Positions 1 through 6,744 are shown, counted from the first letter of the stretch. The stretch is 7,347 bases of DNA from Candidatus Sulfotelmatobacter sp. (GCA_030049565.1 JASIKQ010000229.1:1-7347); one strand, 5' to 3'. The notes: a model not told the origin generated them from the letters alone. Made by a program: numbers and translations.

Positions 1-195
1 GGCGACGTCAACTACATCGACAGCTCCGGCATCGGCGAGCTGGTCAGCGCCTTTACCACCACCAAAAACCAGGGCGGCGAACTCAAGCTGCTTCATCTCA
101 CCAAGAAGGTGCACGACCTGCTGCAAATCACCAAGCTGTACACCGTCTTCGATGTGAAGGACGACGAAGCCGCCGCCGTAAAGGGCTTCAAGTAG
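1..195 (+). CDS. STAS-domain anti-sigma factor antagonist, C-terminal part (partial)
   Basis: The reading frame is open from the first base and stops at TAG 193-195, giving 64 residues; the start lies outside the window. The visible part begins [18 protein letters not shown], which is the phosphorylation-site segment of STAS-domain anti-sigma-factor antagonists (SpoIIAA/RsbV type). One of the two serines in the DSSG motif (residues 7-10 of the fragment) is the residue phosphorylated by an anti-sigma kinase in this family. It is followed by the usual helix, a [13 protein letters not shown] strand-helix and a short acidic tail. Family knowledge: the unphosphorylated protein binds a serine-kinase anti-sigma factor and frees the sigma factor, in the cytoplasm. 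The cognate kinase and sigma factor are not in this window, so the regulon is unknown. A strong hairpin follows 17 bases after the stop. Confidence 0.9.
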   Translation, partial: GDVNYIDSSGIGELVSAFTTTKNQGGELKLLHLTKKVHDLLQITKLYTVFDVKDDEAAAVKGFK

Positions 196-211
196 ACCAA
201 GACACTCTGAA

Positions 212-236
212 AGGGCGCGGCGCCCGGCCGCGCCTT
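212..236 (+). terminator. GC-rich hairpin, probable terminator of the STAS gene
   Basis: A perfect 8-bp stem, GGCGCGGC (214-221) with GCCGCGCC (227-234), encloses a 5-base loop and can be extended by a G-U and an A-U pair. It lies 17 bases after the STAS stop codon. The downstream tract is only moderately T-rich (TTCTCTTATTGT), so it is not a textbook intrinsic terminator. Position and stability still make transcription termination or 3'-end protection the likely role. Confidence 0.6.
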
Positions 237-257
237 AGGCGTTCTCTTATTGTGTCA

Positions 258-281
258 TCTCATCTTGCGCGCGGGATGAGA
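258..281. repeat. Inverted repeat TCTCATC/GATGAGA in the intergenic region
   Basis: TCTCATC (258-264) and GATGAGA (275-281) are perfect reverse complements separated by 10 bases. As RNA the stem can be extended inward by two G-U pairs and one G-C pair, leaving a four-base loop. It lies about 20 bases beyond the GC hairpin that ends the STAS gene and about 170 bases before the next gene. It could be a second 3' structure or a protein-binding site. I see no other signal in 282-453. Confidence 0.4.
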
Positions 282-453
282 CAAGCGGCAGCGAGCGTCA
301 TTCCGCAGTCGAAACATCTCTACTGCAGCGTCAACCGGGGTAATGCTGTTTGGAACCTCGACGCCCCGTGGCCCTTGCGAAAAAGCCGCCGCCCGGACCT
401 TTCCACAGCCCCTTTGTGACGACTGACCTTGCCTTCCACAACCTCGCTCCCCC

Positions 454-1020
454 ATGATTCCCACGACAATCGTGCGACGCACCGGCTTAAAAACTCGGCG
501 TCATCCCACGCCGAAGAATTCCGTCGTTGTAACTCTGCTGCTTTCCGCAACCGCAGCTCTCGCCTCCGATTGCCTGCCGATCACCCAGGCCGCACAACAT
601 GTCGGCGAGACCAAATGCGTTACTGGCAAAGTCCTGCGCGTCAAGGCTGGAGCCAGAGGCGTTCACTTCATCGACTTCTGCGAAGACCTAATGGCATGCC
701 CGTTCTCGGTCGTTGTTTTCCCGTCTGATCTGAAAGATGTGGGCGACGTGCGCCGGCTCGCTGGACAGGTCATCGAAATCCACGGCCCGGTCAAGCTCTA
801 CCACGGCCGCGCCGAGATTGTTTTGAACCGCGTCAGCCAGTTGGCCGCCGGGTCCACCTTGATTCCTCCGCTGCCCAAAAACTACGACGTGGAAAAGCAG
901 GGACACTACAGCGCCGGCCGAATCCATCCTCCCAAAAAATTGAAGCCTGCCAAGCCCACCGTCTCACCCACCGCAACCTATGGCAACGAAGCCGATGTGG
1001 AAAACGACCCACCGCAGTGA
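454..1020 (+). CDS. Exported OB-fold-like protein of unknown function
   Basis: The protein has 188 residues. A basic N-terminus (RR at 8-9, RR at 15-16) precedes a hydrophobic stretch at about 23-37 and an ALA|SD site, so cleavage after Ala37 and export are likely. The mature part, about 53-132 (CVTGKVLRVKAG through EIVLNRVSQL), has the strand pattern of small bacterial OB-fold domains: G-x-V near the start, HFIDF, SVVVF, a helix, L-x-G-x-V-x-I-x-G, then Y-x-G-x-A-E-I. OB folds commonly bind nucleic acid or sugars, but no ligand can be assigned. Four cysteines (40, 55, 76, 82) could form two disulfides outside the cytoplasm. The tail from about 157 is rich in Pro and Lys and probably unstructured. 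ATG 454 is the first start after the upstream in-frame stop at 424; there is no clear Shine-Dalgarno, so GTG 472 is possible. Confidence 0.75.
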   Translation: MIPTTIVRRTGLKTRRHPTPKNSVVVTLLLSATAALASDCLPITQAAQHVGETKCVTGKVLRVKAGARGVHFIDFCEDLMACPFSVVVFPSDLKDVGDVRRLAGQVIEIHGPVKLYHGRAEIVLNRVSQLAAGSTLIPPLPKNYDVEKQGHYSAGRIHPPKKLKPAKPTVSPTATYGNEADVENDPPQ

Positions 1021-1040
1021 CGAGCTCGGCTCACGTGTTT

Positions 1041-1073
1041 CTTCGGGTGATACGGGGGTTTCCTTCGGGTGAT
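1041..1073. repeat. Short direct repeat CTTCGGGTGAT, two copies
   Basis: CTTCGGGTGAT occurs at 1041-1051 and again at 1063-1073, a 22-base period. The flanks are also similar: GTTT before each copy, with one extra C in the second, and ACG or GCG after. It lies between the end of the exported OB-fold gene and the 3' end of the SRP RNA. No function is apparent; it may be a small local duplication. Confidence 0.4.
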
Positions 1074-1132
1074 GCGAGCGAGTGTCTGGAGAGCCGGCCC
1101 TCACAGAGAGAAACACGGGAGGCGCGGCAAAT

Positions 1133-1241
1133 AAGCCAGGCACCGGGGACCCACTGCACACGCAAGAGCCCGTTACCGTTGCTTCCTTCCGGACCTGGCG
1201 GGGTTGGCGAGAGTACGTCGCGTAGGACCGATGCCTGACCT
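1133..1241 (-). ncRNA. ffs: Bacterial signal recognition particle RNA (4.5S type)
   Basis: On the minus strand this region contains the hallmark SRP RNA apical segment CAGGTCCGGAAGGAAGCA (plus-strand 1180-1197), with the GGAA tetraloop and the asymmetric internal loop bases that bind the Ffh M domain. The ends pair: CAGGCATCGG near the 5' end with CCGGTGCCTG near the 3' end gives 10 bp including one G-U, and the helix can be extended outward by about four more pairs including wobbles. The result is a single hairpin of about 109 nt, the short form without an Alu domain, comparable to the 114-nt E. coli RNA. It acts with Ffh and FtsY in co-translational targeting of membrane and secreted proteins. 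A TTATTT tract right after the closing helix could serve as the 3' end signal. Ends are set from helix pairing and may be off by a few bases. Confidence 0.95.
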
Positions 1242-1246
1242 CAATT

Positions 1247-1275
1247 ATTTTAACAAACAGAAAGCGGCCCGCTTT
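1247..1275 (-). promoter_or_regulatory. Putative ffs promoter with overlapping palindrome
   Basis: Reading the minus strand, TAAAAT at 1252-1247 lies six bases before the predicted 5' end of the SRP RNA, the correct place for a -10 box. The -35 position (17-base spacer) reads AAAGCG, far from consensus. It falls in a perfect 15-base palindrome, AAAGCGG-C-CCGCTTT (1261-1275). The palindrome could be a regulator or activator site, or chance. Confidence 0.5.
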
Positions 1276-1396
1276 GCTGATAGCTTGTAGCTCTGTGGCA
1301 AGTTCTTTGACCCTCACGCGCTGGTGACTTTTGGTGCAAGAAATTTGTATCGGGGCTTCCCTTGTAAGGCTGCGTAGCGAACAATAGAGACGTTCA

Positions 1397-3631
1397 TTGA
1401 AAAGGAAAACTCATTTCGAATTGTCCATGGCTTCAGTAGGGGCAAAACCTCAGGTCATCCCGTTGCCAGCGGCGATCGACAGGTACTTCGACTTGTCGAT
1501 CTATCTGCTGGTGTTAATTGGGTTCGGCAGTTTGGCGAGTACCGGAGGAGTCGACCTCTTCAGCGTGGTTCTGGTGGGAGCGGCGCTCGCCGTCCGTGGA
1601 TACCTGCTGGCCCGGCAGCAACCCATAGTCATCGCCGAGCGCTGGACCACGCCGCTGACGGTTGCTTACCTCATATTTTATGGCGCCGACTATTTGATTG
1701 TTTCGCGTAGCTTTTTGACGGCGACGGTTCATTTGGTTTTGTTTGCGGTTCTGGTTCGAACTTTCTCTCTGCGGCGCGAGCGCGATTACGTCACCCTGGC
1801 CATTCTCGCGTTCCTGATGGTGCTAGCGTCGGCGGTGCTTACCGTCGACAGCCTTTTTCTTTTCTTTTTCACGGCATTCATGCTCGTGGCCGTGGCCACC
1901 TTCATCCTGATGGAGATGCGGCGCTCAGTACAATCTTCCGGCTTCCAAGCGCTGCATTCGCCGGACGCATACGAGCACCGGCATCTGGCGCTTGCGCTAG
2001 CGCGCGTGACGCCGGCATTGGCAGTGCTGATCCTGGCCGGGGCGATGGTTGTGTTTTTTCTTTTGCCCCGCGTCTCGGCCAGCTATTTGGGCGCGTATTC
2101 CTTCGCCACTGATTACTCGGCCGGGTTCAGCGATCGCGTGCAGTTGGGACGCATCGGGCAAATTCAGCAATCGGACGCGGTCGTAATGCACATTCAAATT
2201 GACGGCGACCAGCGTGGCCAGTACGCGTTGCACTGGCGGGGCGTGGCGCTGGCACATTTCGACGGCAAGAGTTGGTCGAATCTGCGGCAGATAATGGTGC
2301 TACGGCGCGACGGCGATGGAGGATTCTTTCTCCCGCCGTTCAGCCAGGGCCTTGAGCGGGCTGCCACGCTCTCGGATATGACGGTACCGGGCAAGCCCAA
2401 TCACCTGATTCACTACCGCGTGCTCATGGAGCCGATTGGAACTAACGTTTTCTTTCTTGCTCCGTGGGCACGGCGCGTGAATGGAGCCTATCGCGGTCTA
2501 GAGCTGGATGCGGGCGGAGCGGTCACTGATCTCGACCCGCAGCGCTCCGTCAGCGTTTATGAAGCGGATTCGGATATTGCCACGCCATCTGCCCAGCAGC
2601 TTCGCGCGGCGGGAAATTCGCTTCCAGCGTTTGCCGATTTCTATTTCCAGTTGCCGCGCATCGATGAGCGCATTCCGCGGCTGGCGGCGCAGATCGCGGG
2701 TTCGGCCAGCAACAACTATGACAAGGCAGTCGCGCTCGAAAGCTATTTGAGAACGCACTACGGCTACACGCTTCAGTTGCCGCGAGCGCAGCCGGCCGAT
2801 CCGCTAGGGAATTTTCTCTTTGAGCGCAGGCAGGGGCATTGCGAATATTTTGCCTCCGCCATGGCAGTAATGCTGCGCACGCTGAAGATTCCGTCGCGAG
2901 TGGTGAATGGCTTTCGCAGCGATGAGTTCAACGATGTGACTGGCAAATACGTGATTCGCGCCCGGGATGCGCATGCGTGGGTGGAAGTGTATTTTCCGGG
3001 TTATGGTTGGGTCACGTTCGATCCCACACCCGGTGGAGGCGTCGCTTCACCGCAGGGATGGGAGCGGGCGTTGCTTTACCTGGACGCAGCGGCATCGTTC
3101 TGGCGCGAGTGGGTGGTCAGCTATGATTCGTCGCATCAGAACCTTCTCGGACATGCAGTGCTGAGCGGCACTCGAACTTCGGTCGAGCGGACGCAGACAT
3201 GGGCACGGCTACGATATGGCCGCTTACTGAACCTGGCCCGGCGCGGCCAGCACGGTTTCGAGCACTCGCCGCGCCGCTGGCTTGCTGGTGGTGCGACGGT
3301 AGTGTTAATGCTGCTTCTGCTGCTCAATGCCAGCCGGATTACGCGAACGATTCGCGCTCGCCGCTTAAGCGCGCATCCGGAACGGGCTCCAGTTCAGGCC
3401 GCCGCGGTATGGTACGAACGCATGATTCGATTTTTGGCGCGGCGCGGGGTGCAGAAAACGGCATCGCAGACGCCGCAGGAATTCGTGTGCGCGATTAAGG
3501 ATGAACGGTTACGTGCCCGTCTTGGACGTTTTACGGATGTTTACGAAGCGGCACGTTTTGGAGGCTCATCGGACGATGCGCTGCGCCTGCCGGAGTCATA
3601 TAAGGAAGTGGAGGAGGCGGCGAAGAACTAA
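1397..3631 (+). CDS. TgpA-family membrane transglutaminase-like protein (DUF3488/transglutaminase core/DUF4129)
   Basis: This 744-residue inner-membrane protein has the TgpA architecture. The N-terminal part has about seven transmembrane helices (roughly 34-49, 52-71, 85-102, 107-121, 132-150, 152-172, 204-223). A DUF3488 linker follows, with the typical LGRIGQI and LHWRGVALAHFDGKSW motifs (about 250-292), then a transglutaminase-like core at about 425-545. The papain-like triad is intact: Cys482 in RQGHCEYFASAMAVMLR, His526 in RDAHAWVEVY, Asp542 in FDPTPG. A last transmembrane helix lies at about 629-645, followed by a helical DUF4129-like tail at about 665-735. The topology places the catalytic domain in the periplasm. 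Family members are often encoded beside MoxR and DUF58 genes; neither is here. The substrate is unknown; protein crosslinking or proteolysis are both possible. The longest frame starts at TTG 1397, with only a weak AGAG upstream; ATG 1427 (734 residues) is a serious alternative. Confidence 0.92.
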   Translation: MKRKTHFELSMASVGAKPQVIPLPAAIDRYFDLSIYLLVLIGFGSLASTGGVDLFSVVLVGAALAVRGYLLARQQPIVIAERWTTPLTVAYLIFYGADYLIVSRSFLTATVHLVLFAVLVRTFSLRRERDYVTLAILAFLMVLASAVLTVDSLFLFFFTAFMLVAVATFILMEMRRSVQSSGFQALHSPDAYEHRHLALALARVTPALAVLILAGAMVVFFLLPRVSASYLGAYSFATDYSAGFSDRVQLGRIGQIQQSDAVVMHIQIDGDQRGQYALHWRGVALAHFDGKSWSNLRQIMVLRRDGDGGFFLPPFSQGLERAATLSDMTVPGKPNHLIHYRVLMEPIGTNVFFLAPWARRVNGAYRGLELDAGGAVTDLDPQRSVSVYEADSDIATPSAQQLRAAGNSLPAFADFYFQLPRIDERIPRLAAQIAGSASNNYDKAVALESYLRTHYGYTLQLPRAQPADPLGNFLFERRQGHCEYFASAMAVMLRTLKIPSRVVNGFRSDEFNDVTGKYVIRARDAHAWVEVYFPGYGWVTFDPTPGGGVASPQGWERALLYLDAAASFWREWVVSYDSSHQNLLGHAVLSGTRTSVERTQTWARLRYGRLLNLARRGQHGFEHSPRRWLAGGATVVLMLLLLLNASRITRTIRARRLSAHPERAPVQAAAVWYERMIRFLARRGVQKTASQTPQEFVCAIKDERLRARLGRFTDVYEAARFGGSSDDALRLPESYKEVEEAAKN

Positions 3632-3711
3632 ACTCACAAAGCCGTAGAAAGTGAGGCTTCAAATACTCAACGTTCCTGCGAGCAAGCTCTTTGCTGAGTT
3701 GCTACTAGGAT

Positions 3712-4398
3712 TCACAACCTTTTCAACCAAGCCTCCGCGCGCGCCAACTCCGGAAATAACTTCTCCTCCGCCTGGAACTCCGCCGAATGCACACAGCGGC
3801 GGCTGCCGCGCAGCTTGACGGGATGCTTGAGGTGCAGCATCTCGTGGTAGACGATGTATTCGACGGCGTAGCGCGGGACCAGAGGATGATCGAAAATCCG
3901 GCTGATGATGATGGCGTTGTGCGCGGGATCATAATGGCCGAGAATGCGGCGGGGTTTCGTGGGACTCCAGCTCATGCGCGGACGGCCCATCAGGCCGTGA
4001 AAAAAGCGGCGGTTCAGATCTTCAAAAACGGCGTCGAGATCGTAAACGCGGCCTTGGGGAGAATCGAGGCGCTTGCGTCCGCGCATCTGGCGAACAAGAT
4101 GCGCCTTGCTCACTACCTCGTGGCTGGCCACATATTTTCGGTAGCGAGCGGCATGCGAGCGATCGATGGGCTTGCGGTACATCTTGGCCAGCAGGATGTG
4201 GGCAATGGCGCGCACCACCTGATCGGGCGCGCCTTCGAGCAGGTCGGAAAGCCGCACCAGCAGCCGTCCCTGGCGCAGGCGGATGGTACTGTTGACGTTG
4301 GTGAAGGCGAAGAATTCGACCTTCAGCTCAGGCGTAGTAGTCCCCGGACGCAACTGCCGGTGTTCTTCATGGAAGATTTCGAGAAGCCCCGCACGCAC
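3712..4398 (-). CDS. SprT-like zinc metalloprotease with apparent internal duplication
   Basis: The protein has 228 residues. The C-terminal half carries a zinc protease signature, YHEMLHLKHP (His185, Glu186, His189), with a probable third ligand His204 in RCVHSAEF, as in SprT/Spartan-like and wss1-type proteins. It is preceded by the usual strand segment NAIIISRIF (161-169). There is no signal peptide, so the protein is probably cytoplasmic. The N-terminal half resembles the C-terminal half: LLEIFHEEHRQL (5-16) with LDAVFEDLNRRF (121-132), and RLSD through AIAH (49-67) with RIFD through IVYH (167-185), at an offset of about 118. In the first copy the active site reads HILLA instead of HEMLH, so it should be inactive. 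GTG 4398 is the only start after the in-frame stop at 4411-4413; there is no clear Shine-Dalgarno. It is convergent with the transglutaminase gene, 80 bases apart. The substrate is unknown. Confidence 0.85.
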   Translation of the reverse strand: MRAGLLEIFHEEHRQLRPGTTTPELKVEFFAFTNVNSTIRLRQGRLLVRLSDLLEGAPDQVVRAIAHILLAKMYRKPIDRSHAARYRKYVASHEVVSKAHLVRQMRGRKRLDSPQGRVYDLDAVFEDLNRRFFHGLMGRPRMSWSPTKPRRILGHYDPAHNAIIISRIFDHPLVPRYAVEYIVYHEMLHLKHPVKLRGSRRCVHSAEFQAEEKLFPELARAEAWLKRL

Positions 4399-4512
4399 AG
4401 TGAGGCTAGCTTAGCATGGAGGCATCCACAAACGGGGCCACGAGTAACTGGGTATGAAATCGTGCTTGCGAAGCAGTCGTCTGGATCCTGAGAAGGTGGT
4501 GGACTCCGAACA

Positions 4513-4541
4513 ATTATACACGGAGGATAGAGAGTTCACAG
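4513..4541 (-). promoter_or_regulatory. Putative promoter for the SprT-like gene
   Basis: The minus strand has a perfect TATAAT at 4518-4513. Seventeen bases upstream is CTGTGA (4541-4536), only a 3/6 match to TTGACA. The start point would be near 4506, giving a leader of about 110 bases before GTG 4398. This rests mainly on the perfect -10. Confidence 0.35.
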
Positions 4542-4584
4542 GGTAAGGCTGAACAACGCCTCACTTCTTGTGCTCGCAAGCTAG

Positions 4585-4590
4585 TAAAAT
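4585..4590 (+). promoter_or_regulatory. Possible -10 box for the TPR gene
   Basis: TAAAAT lies 21 bases before ATG 4612. No recognisable -35 hexamer is found 16-18 bases upstream. It is the same hexamer seen at the -10 position of ffs and of the zinc-ribbon gene in this window. The leader would be about 15 bases, just enough to hold the ribosome site. Confidence 0.3.
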
Positions 4591-4600
4591 CGTTGCATCT

Positions 4601-4606
4601 GGAGGT
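4601..4606 (+). promoter_or_regulatory. Ribosome binding site of the TPR gene
   Basis: GGAGGT stands five bases before ATG 4612. It is the strongest Shine-Dalgarno in the window, and it fixes the start of the TPR protein. Confidence 0.85.
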
Positions 4607-4611
4607 CTCCG

Positions 4612-5520
4612 ATGCTTCGTACTCTTTTCGTTTTTCTGTTTGCGTCTGTCGCCTGCGCCCAGCAGGCTTCCGCGCCTTCCGCACTCGATCTCGTCAAACA
4701 AGGCCAGAAGCTCAACGGCGAAGGCAAGCAGGATGAAGCGCTGGCGCTTTACAGGCAGGCGCTCGAGATGTCGCCGAATCTGTATGAGGCGCAGCTCGAC
4801 TCGGGCGTAGCGCTTGATCTGAAGGGCGACTACGCCGAGGCGCGCGAGCACTTTACCAAGGCGATTGATTTGGCGCCTGCCGAGTCGAAGCAGCAAGCGC
4901 AGCGCGCTATGGCCATGTCTTACGCGTTTGAGGGAAACGCCGCCGAAGCCGCGAAGTACGAACAGCAAGTGTTCGATGCGCGCATGTTTGGGCACGATTT
5001 CGTGGGAGCGGGCGAGACGGCCAATGAATTGGCGCGCATTTATCTGGAATCGGGCGATACGGCCAACGCCTACAAGTGGTACCAGTCAGGATACGAAGCG
5101 GCGCTGAAAAAACCTGATCTGTCGACGGCCGACAAGAATCTCTGGCTCTTCCGCTGGGAGAACGCGCAGGCGCGCATCGCCGCGCGGCGCGGTGAGGCTG
5201 AAGAAGCTCAGCAGCACGTGGCGGCGGCGAAATCTGCTCTCGATCAGGCGAACAATCCCGACCAGGCTCGCTTTTATCCTTACTTGACTGGCTATGTTGC
5301 GTACTATCTGGGCGATTACAAAACTGCAATCGCCGATCTCGGAAAGGCCGATCAGCGCGATCCCTTGAACCTGGCGTTGATCGCGGAAGCCTATGAGAAG
5401 TCTGGCGATAAGGCGCAGGCGATGGAGTACTACCGCAAAGTGCTGGCGTCGAACGCTCATAATCCCACAAATGCATTCGCGCGTCCGCTGGCGAAGAAAA
5501 AACTGGCAGAGACTAGCTAG
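4612..5520 (+). CDS. Secreted tetratricopeptide (TPR) repeat protein
   Basis: The protein has 302 residues. The N-terminus MLRTLFVFLFASVACAQQ is a signal peptide; the ACA|QQ site suggests signal peptidase I cleavage after Ala16. Cys15 follows SVA, a poor lipobox, so a lipoprotein is less likely. TPR units are visible at about 24-56 (GQKLNGEGKQDEALALYRQAL), 57-90 (GVALDLKGDYAEAREHFTKAI), and near the C-terminus at about 221-250 and 252-285 (IAEAYEKSGDKAQAMEYYRKVL). The middle, about 95-215, is helical with weaker TPR-like pairs (ARIYLESGDTANAYKWYQ). TPR arrays are protein-binding scaffolds; here the scaffold would sit in the periplasm or envelope. No enzymatic domain is seen, and the partner is unknown. 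mqnE follows in the same direction 81 bases on, so read-through is possible, but I see no functional link. Confidence 0.88.
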   Translation: MLRTLFVFLFASVACAQQASAPSALDLVKQGQKLNGEGKQDEALALYRQALEMSPNLYEAQLDSGVALDLKGDYAEAREHFTKAIDLAPAESKQQAQRAMAMSYAFEGNAAEAAKYEQQVFDARMFGHDFVGAGETANELARIYLESGDTANAYKWYQSGYEAALKKPDLSTADKNLWLFRWENAQARIAARRGEAEEAQQHVAAAKSALDQANNPDQARFYPYLTGYVAYYLGDYKTAIADLGKADQRDPLNLALIAEAYEKSGDKAQAMEYYRKVLASNAHNPTNAFARPLAKKKLAETS

Positions 5521-5601
5521 CGGGTTTCACGTGGACCAGGAAACTGCCTTTGCAACCTTGGTTCTGTGACTTCATGTAGTGCCTGCGATATCATCAGGAA
5601 G

Positions 5602-6732
5602 ATGCCGGCTGCACATCCATTCCAAACCGACGACCCACGCCTTCAGCCCATCCACGAGAAAGTTCTGGGCGGTGAGCGGCTGCATGCTGAAGATGCACTT
5701 TCGCTGTATCGCAGCGGCGACATCTTAGCGATCGGATGGATGGCAAATTACGTTCGCGAGCGCATGCACGGCGACAAGGCGTACTTCAACGTAAACCGGC
5801 ACATTAATCCGACGAACGTTTGCGTCGCCGCCTGCCGCCTGTGCGCTTTCGGCCGCAAGAGGGACGCGCCGGGCGCGTACACCATGGCGCTGGAAGAAGC
5901 ATTCGAAACGGCTGCTTCCGGCTACAGCGAAGCGGTCACGGAATTTCACATCGTGGGCGGATTGCACCCCGATCTGCCGTTTCAGTATTTCCTCGATCTG
6001 TGCTCCGGCCTGAAACGGCGTTTTCCGCAGGTGCATCTCAAGGCTTTTACCATGGTTGAGATTGCCTATTTGTCGAAGCGGGCGAAACTTTCGATTCGCG
6101 AAACGCTGGAACAGCTGAAAGCGTCGGGGGTAGATTCGTTGCCCGGCGGCGGGGCAGAGATTTTTGCCGACCGTGTGCGGCACATCATCTGCGATCACAA
6201 GATCGATGGCGATCAATGGCTCGAAACCGCGCGGCTGGCGCACCAGATCGGCCTGAAGTCGAACGCAACCATGTTGTATGGGCACGTCGAGAATGATGAA
6301 GATCGCGTCGATCATCTTTTAAAACTGCGTGCGCTGCAGGACGAAACCGGCGGCTTCCAGACTTTTATTCCGCTGGCTTTCCATCCCGCTAACACGCCGC
6401 TGCAGCATTTGCCGAAGACGACGGGCATGTTGGACATCAAGCAGATCGCGGTGAGCCGGCTGGTGCTGGACAATTTCCCGCATATCAAATCGTACTGGCA
6501 GATGATGACGCCGAAGATCGCACAAATCTCGCTGCGCTTCGGTGCCGACGATATGGATGGTACGGTGATTGAAGAAAAGATTTATCACGATGCGGGAGCG
6601 ACCACCCCGCAAGGCATGCGGCGCGAAGAGTTGGAGAGATTGATCCGCGCTACTGGGCGCGTGCCCGTTGAGCGGGATACGATGTACCGGCCAGTCACCC
6701 GAACGGAAACTTCGGTGACGGTTGCGGTGTAA
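5602..6732 (+). CDS. mqnE: Aminofutalosine synthase MqnE (radical SAM)
   Basis: This 376-residue cytoplasmic enzyme of the futalosine menaquinone pathway joins 3-[(1-carboxyvinyl)oxy]benzoate, the MqnA product, to S-adenosylmethionine to make aminofutalosine. Unusually for radical SAM enzymes, the 5'-deoxyadenosyl radical adds to the substrate. The radical SAM cluster motif is Cys74-x3-Cys78-x2-Cys81 in NPTNVCVAACRLCAFGRK. Other motifs typical of MqnE rather than MqnC or CofH are EFHIVGGLHPDLPF (GGLHPD at 119-124), KAFTMVEIAYLSKRA, LPGGGAEIF (180-188), MLYGHVENDEDRVDHL and ETGGFQTFIPLAFHP. Length is normal for the family. The frame opens further upstream at GTG 5566 (388 residues), but the extra 12 residues (MTSCSACDIIRK) are not family-like. 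ATG 5602 has a close AGGA (5596-5599) and leads straight into the conserved DPRLQPIHEKVL start. No other mqn gene lies in the window. Confidence 0.95.
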   Translation: MPAAHPFQTDDPRLQPIHEKVLGGERLHAEDALSLYRSGDILAIGWMANYVRERMHGDKAYFNVNRHINPTNVCVAACRLCAFGRKRDAPGAYTMALEEAFETAASGYSEAVTEFHIVGGLHPDLPFQYFLDLCSGLKRRFPQVHLKAFTMVEIAYLSKRAKLSIRETLEQLKASGVDSLPGGGAEIFADRVRHIICDHKIDGDQWLETARLAHQIGLKSNATMLYGHVENDEDRVDHLLKLRALQDETGGFQTFIPLAFHPANTPLQHLPKTTGMLDIKQIAVSRLVLDNFPHIKSYWQMMTPKIAQISLRFGADDMDGTVIEEKIYHDAGATTPQGMRREELERLIRATGRVPVERDTMYRPVTRTETSVTVAV

Positions 6733-6744
6733 ACCCTTTTTCTT

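Noticed and set aside
255..550. Two minus-strand open frames of about 75 codons upstream of the OB-fold gene
   Set aside because: Low-complexity Arg/Gly composition, no motif, and they cross the start of the OB-fold gene.
964..1317. Open frames on both strands in the 1021-1396 gap (117 codons minus, 73 codons plus from 1017)
   Set aside because: They run through the SRP RNA gene and have no family motif; the RNA explains the region.
3681..3695. Hairpin AGCAA/TTGCT between the convergent transglutaminase and SprT-like genes
   Set aside because: Only a 5-bp stem with no T-run on either strand; too weak to call a terminator.
3787..4491. A 234-codon open frame on the plus strand
   Set aside because: It lies antisense to nearly the whole SprT-like gene. 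It shows no recognisable domain or ribosome site, while the minus-strand product carries a clear HExxH family signature.
4612..4660. Lipoprotein signal at Cys15 of the TPR protein
   Set aside because: The residues before the cysteine (SVA) do not fit the lipobox, and ACA|QQ is a good signal peptidase I site.
4907..5476. A 189-codon open frame on the minus strand
   Set aside because: It is antisense to the TPR gene, has Arg/Pro/Ser-rich low-complexity composition and no motif.
5533..5564. Stem GGACCAGG/CTTGGTTC between the TPR gene and mqnE
   Set aside because: Two G-U pairs, a 16-base loop and no T-run; not convincing as a terminator or a riboswitch.
5725..6315. A 196-codon open frame on the minus strand
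   Set aside because: It is antisense to mqnE, whose radical SAM motifs are unambiguous; long antisense frames are common in GC-rich DNA.
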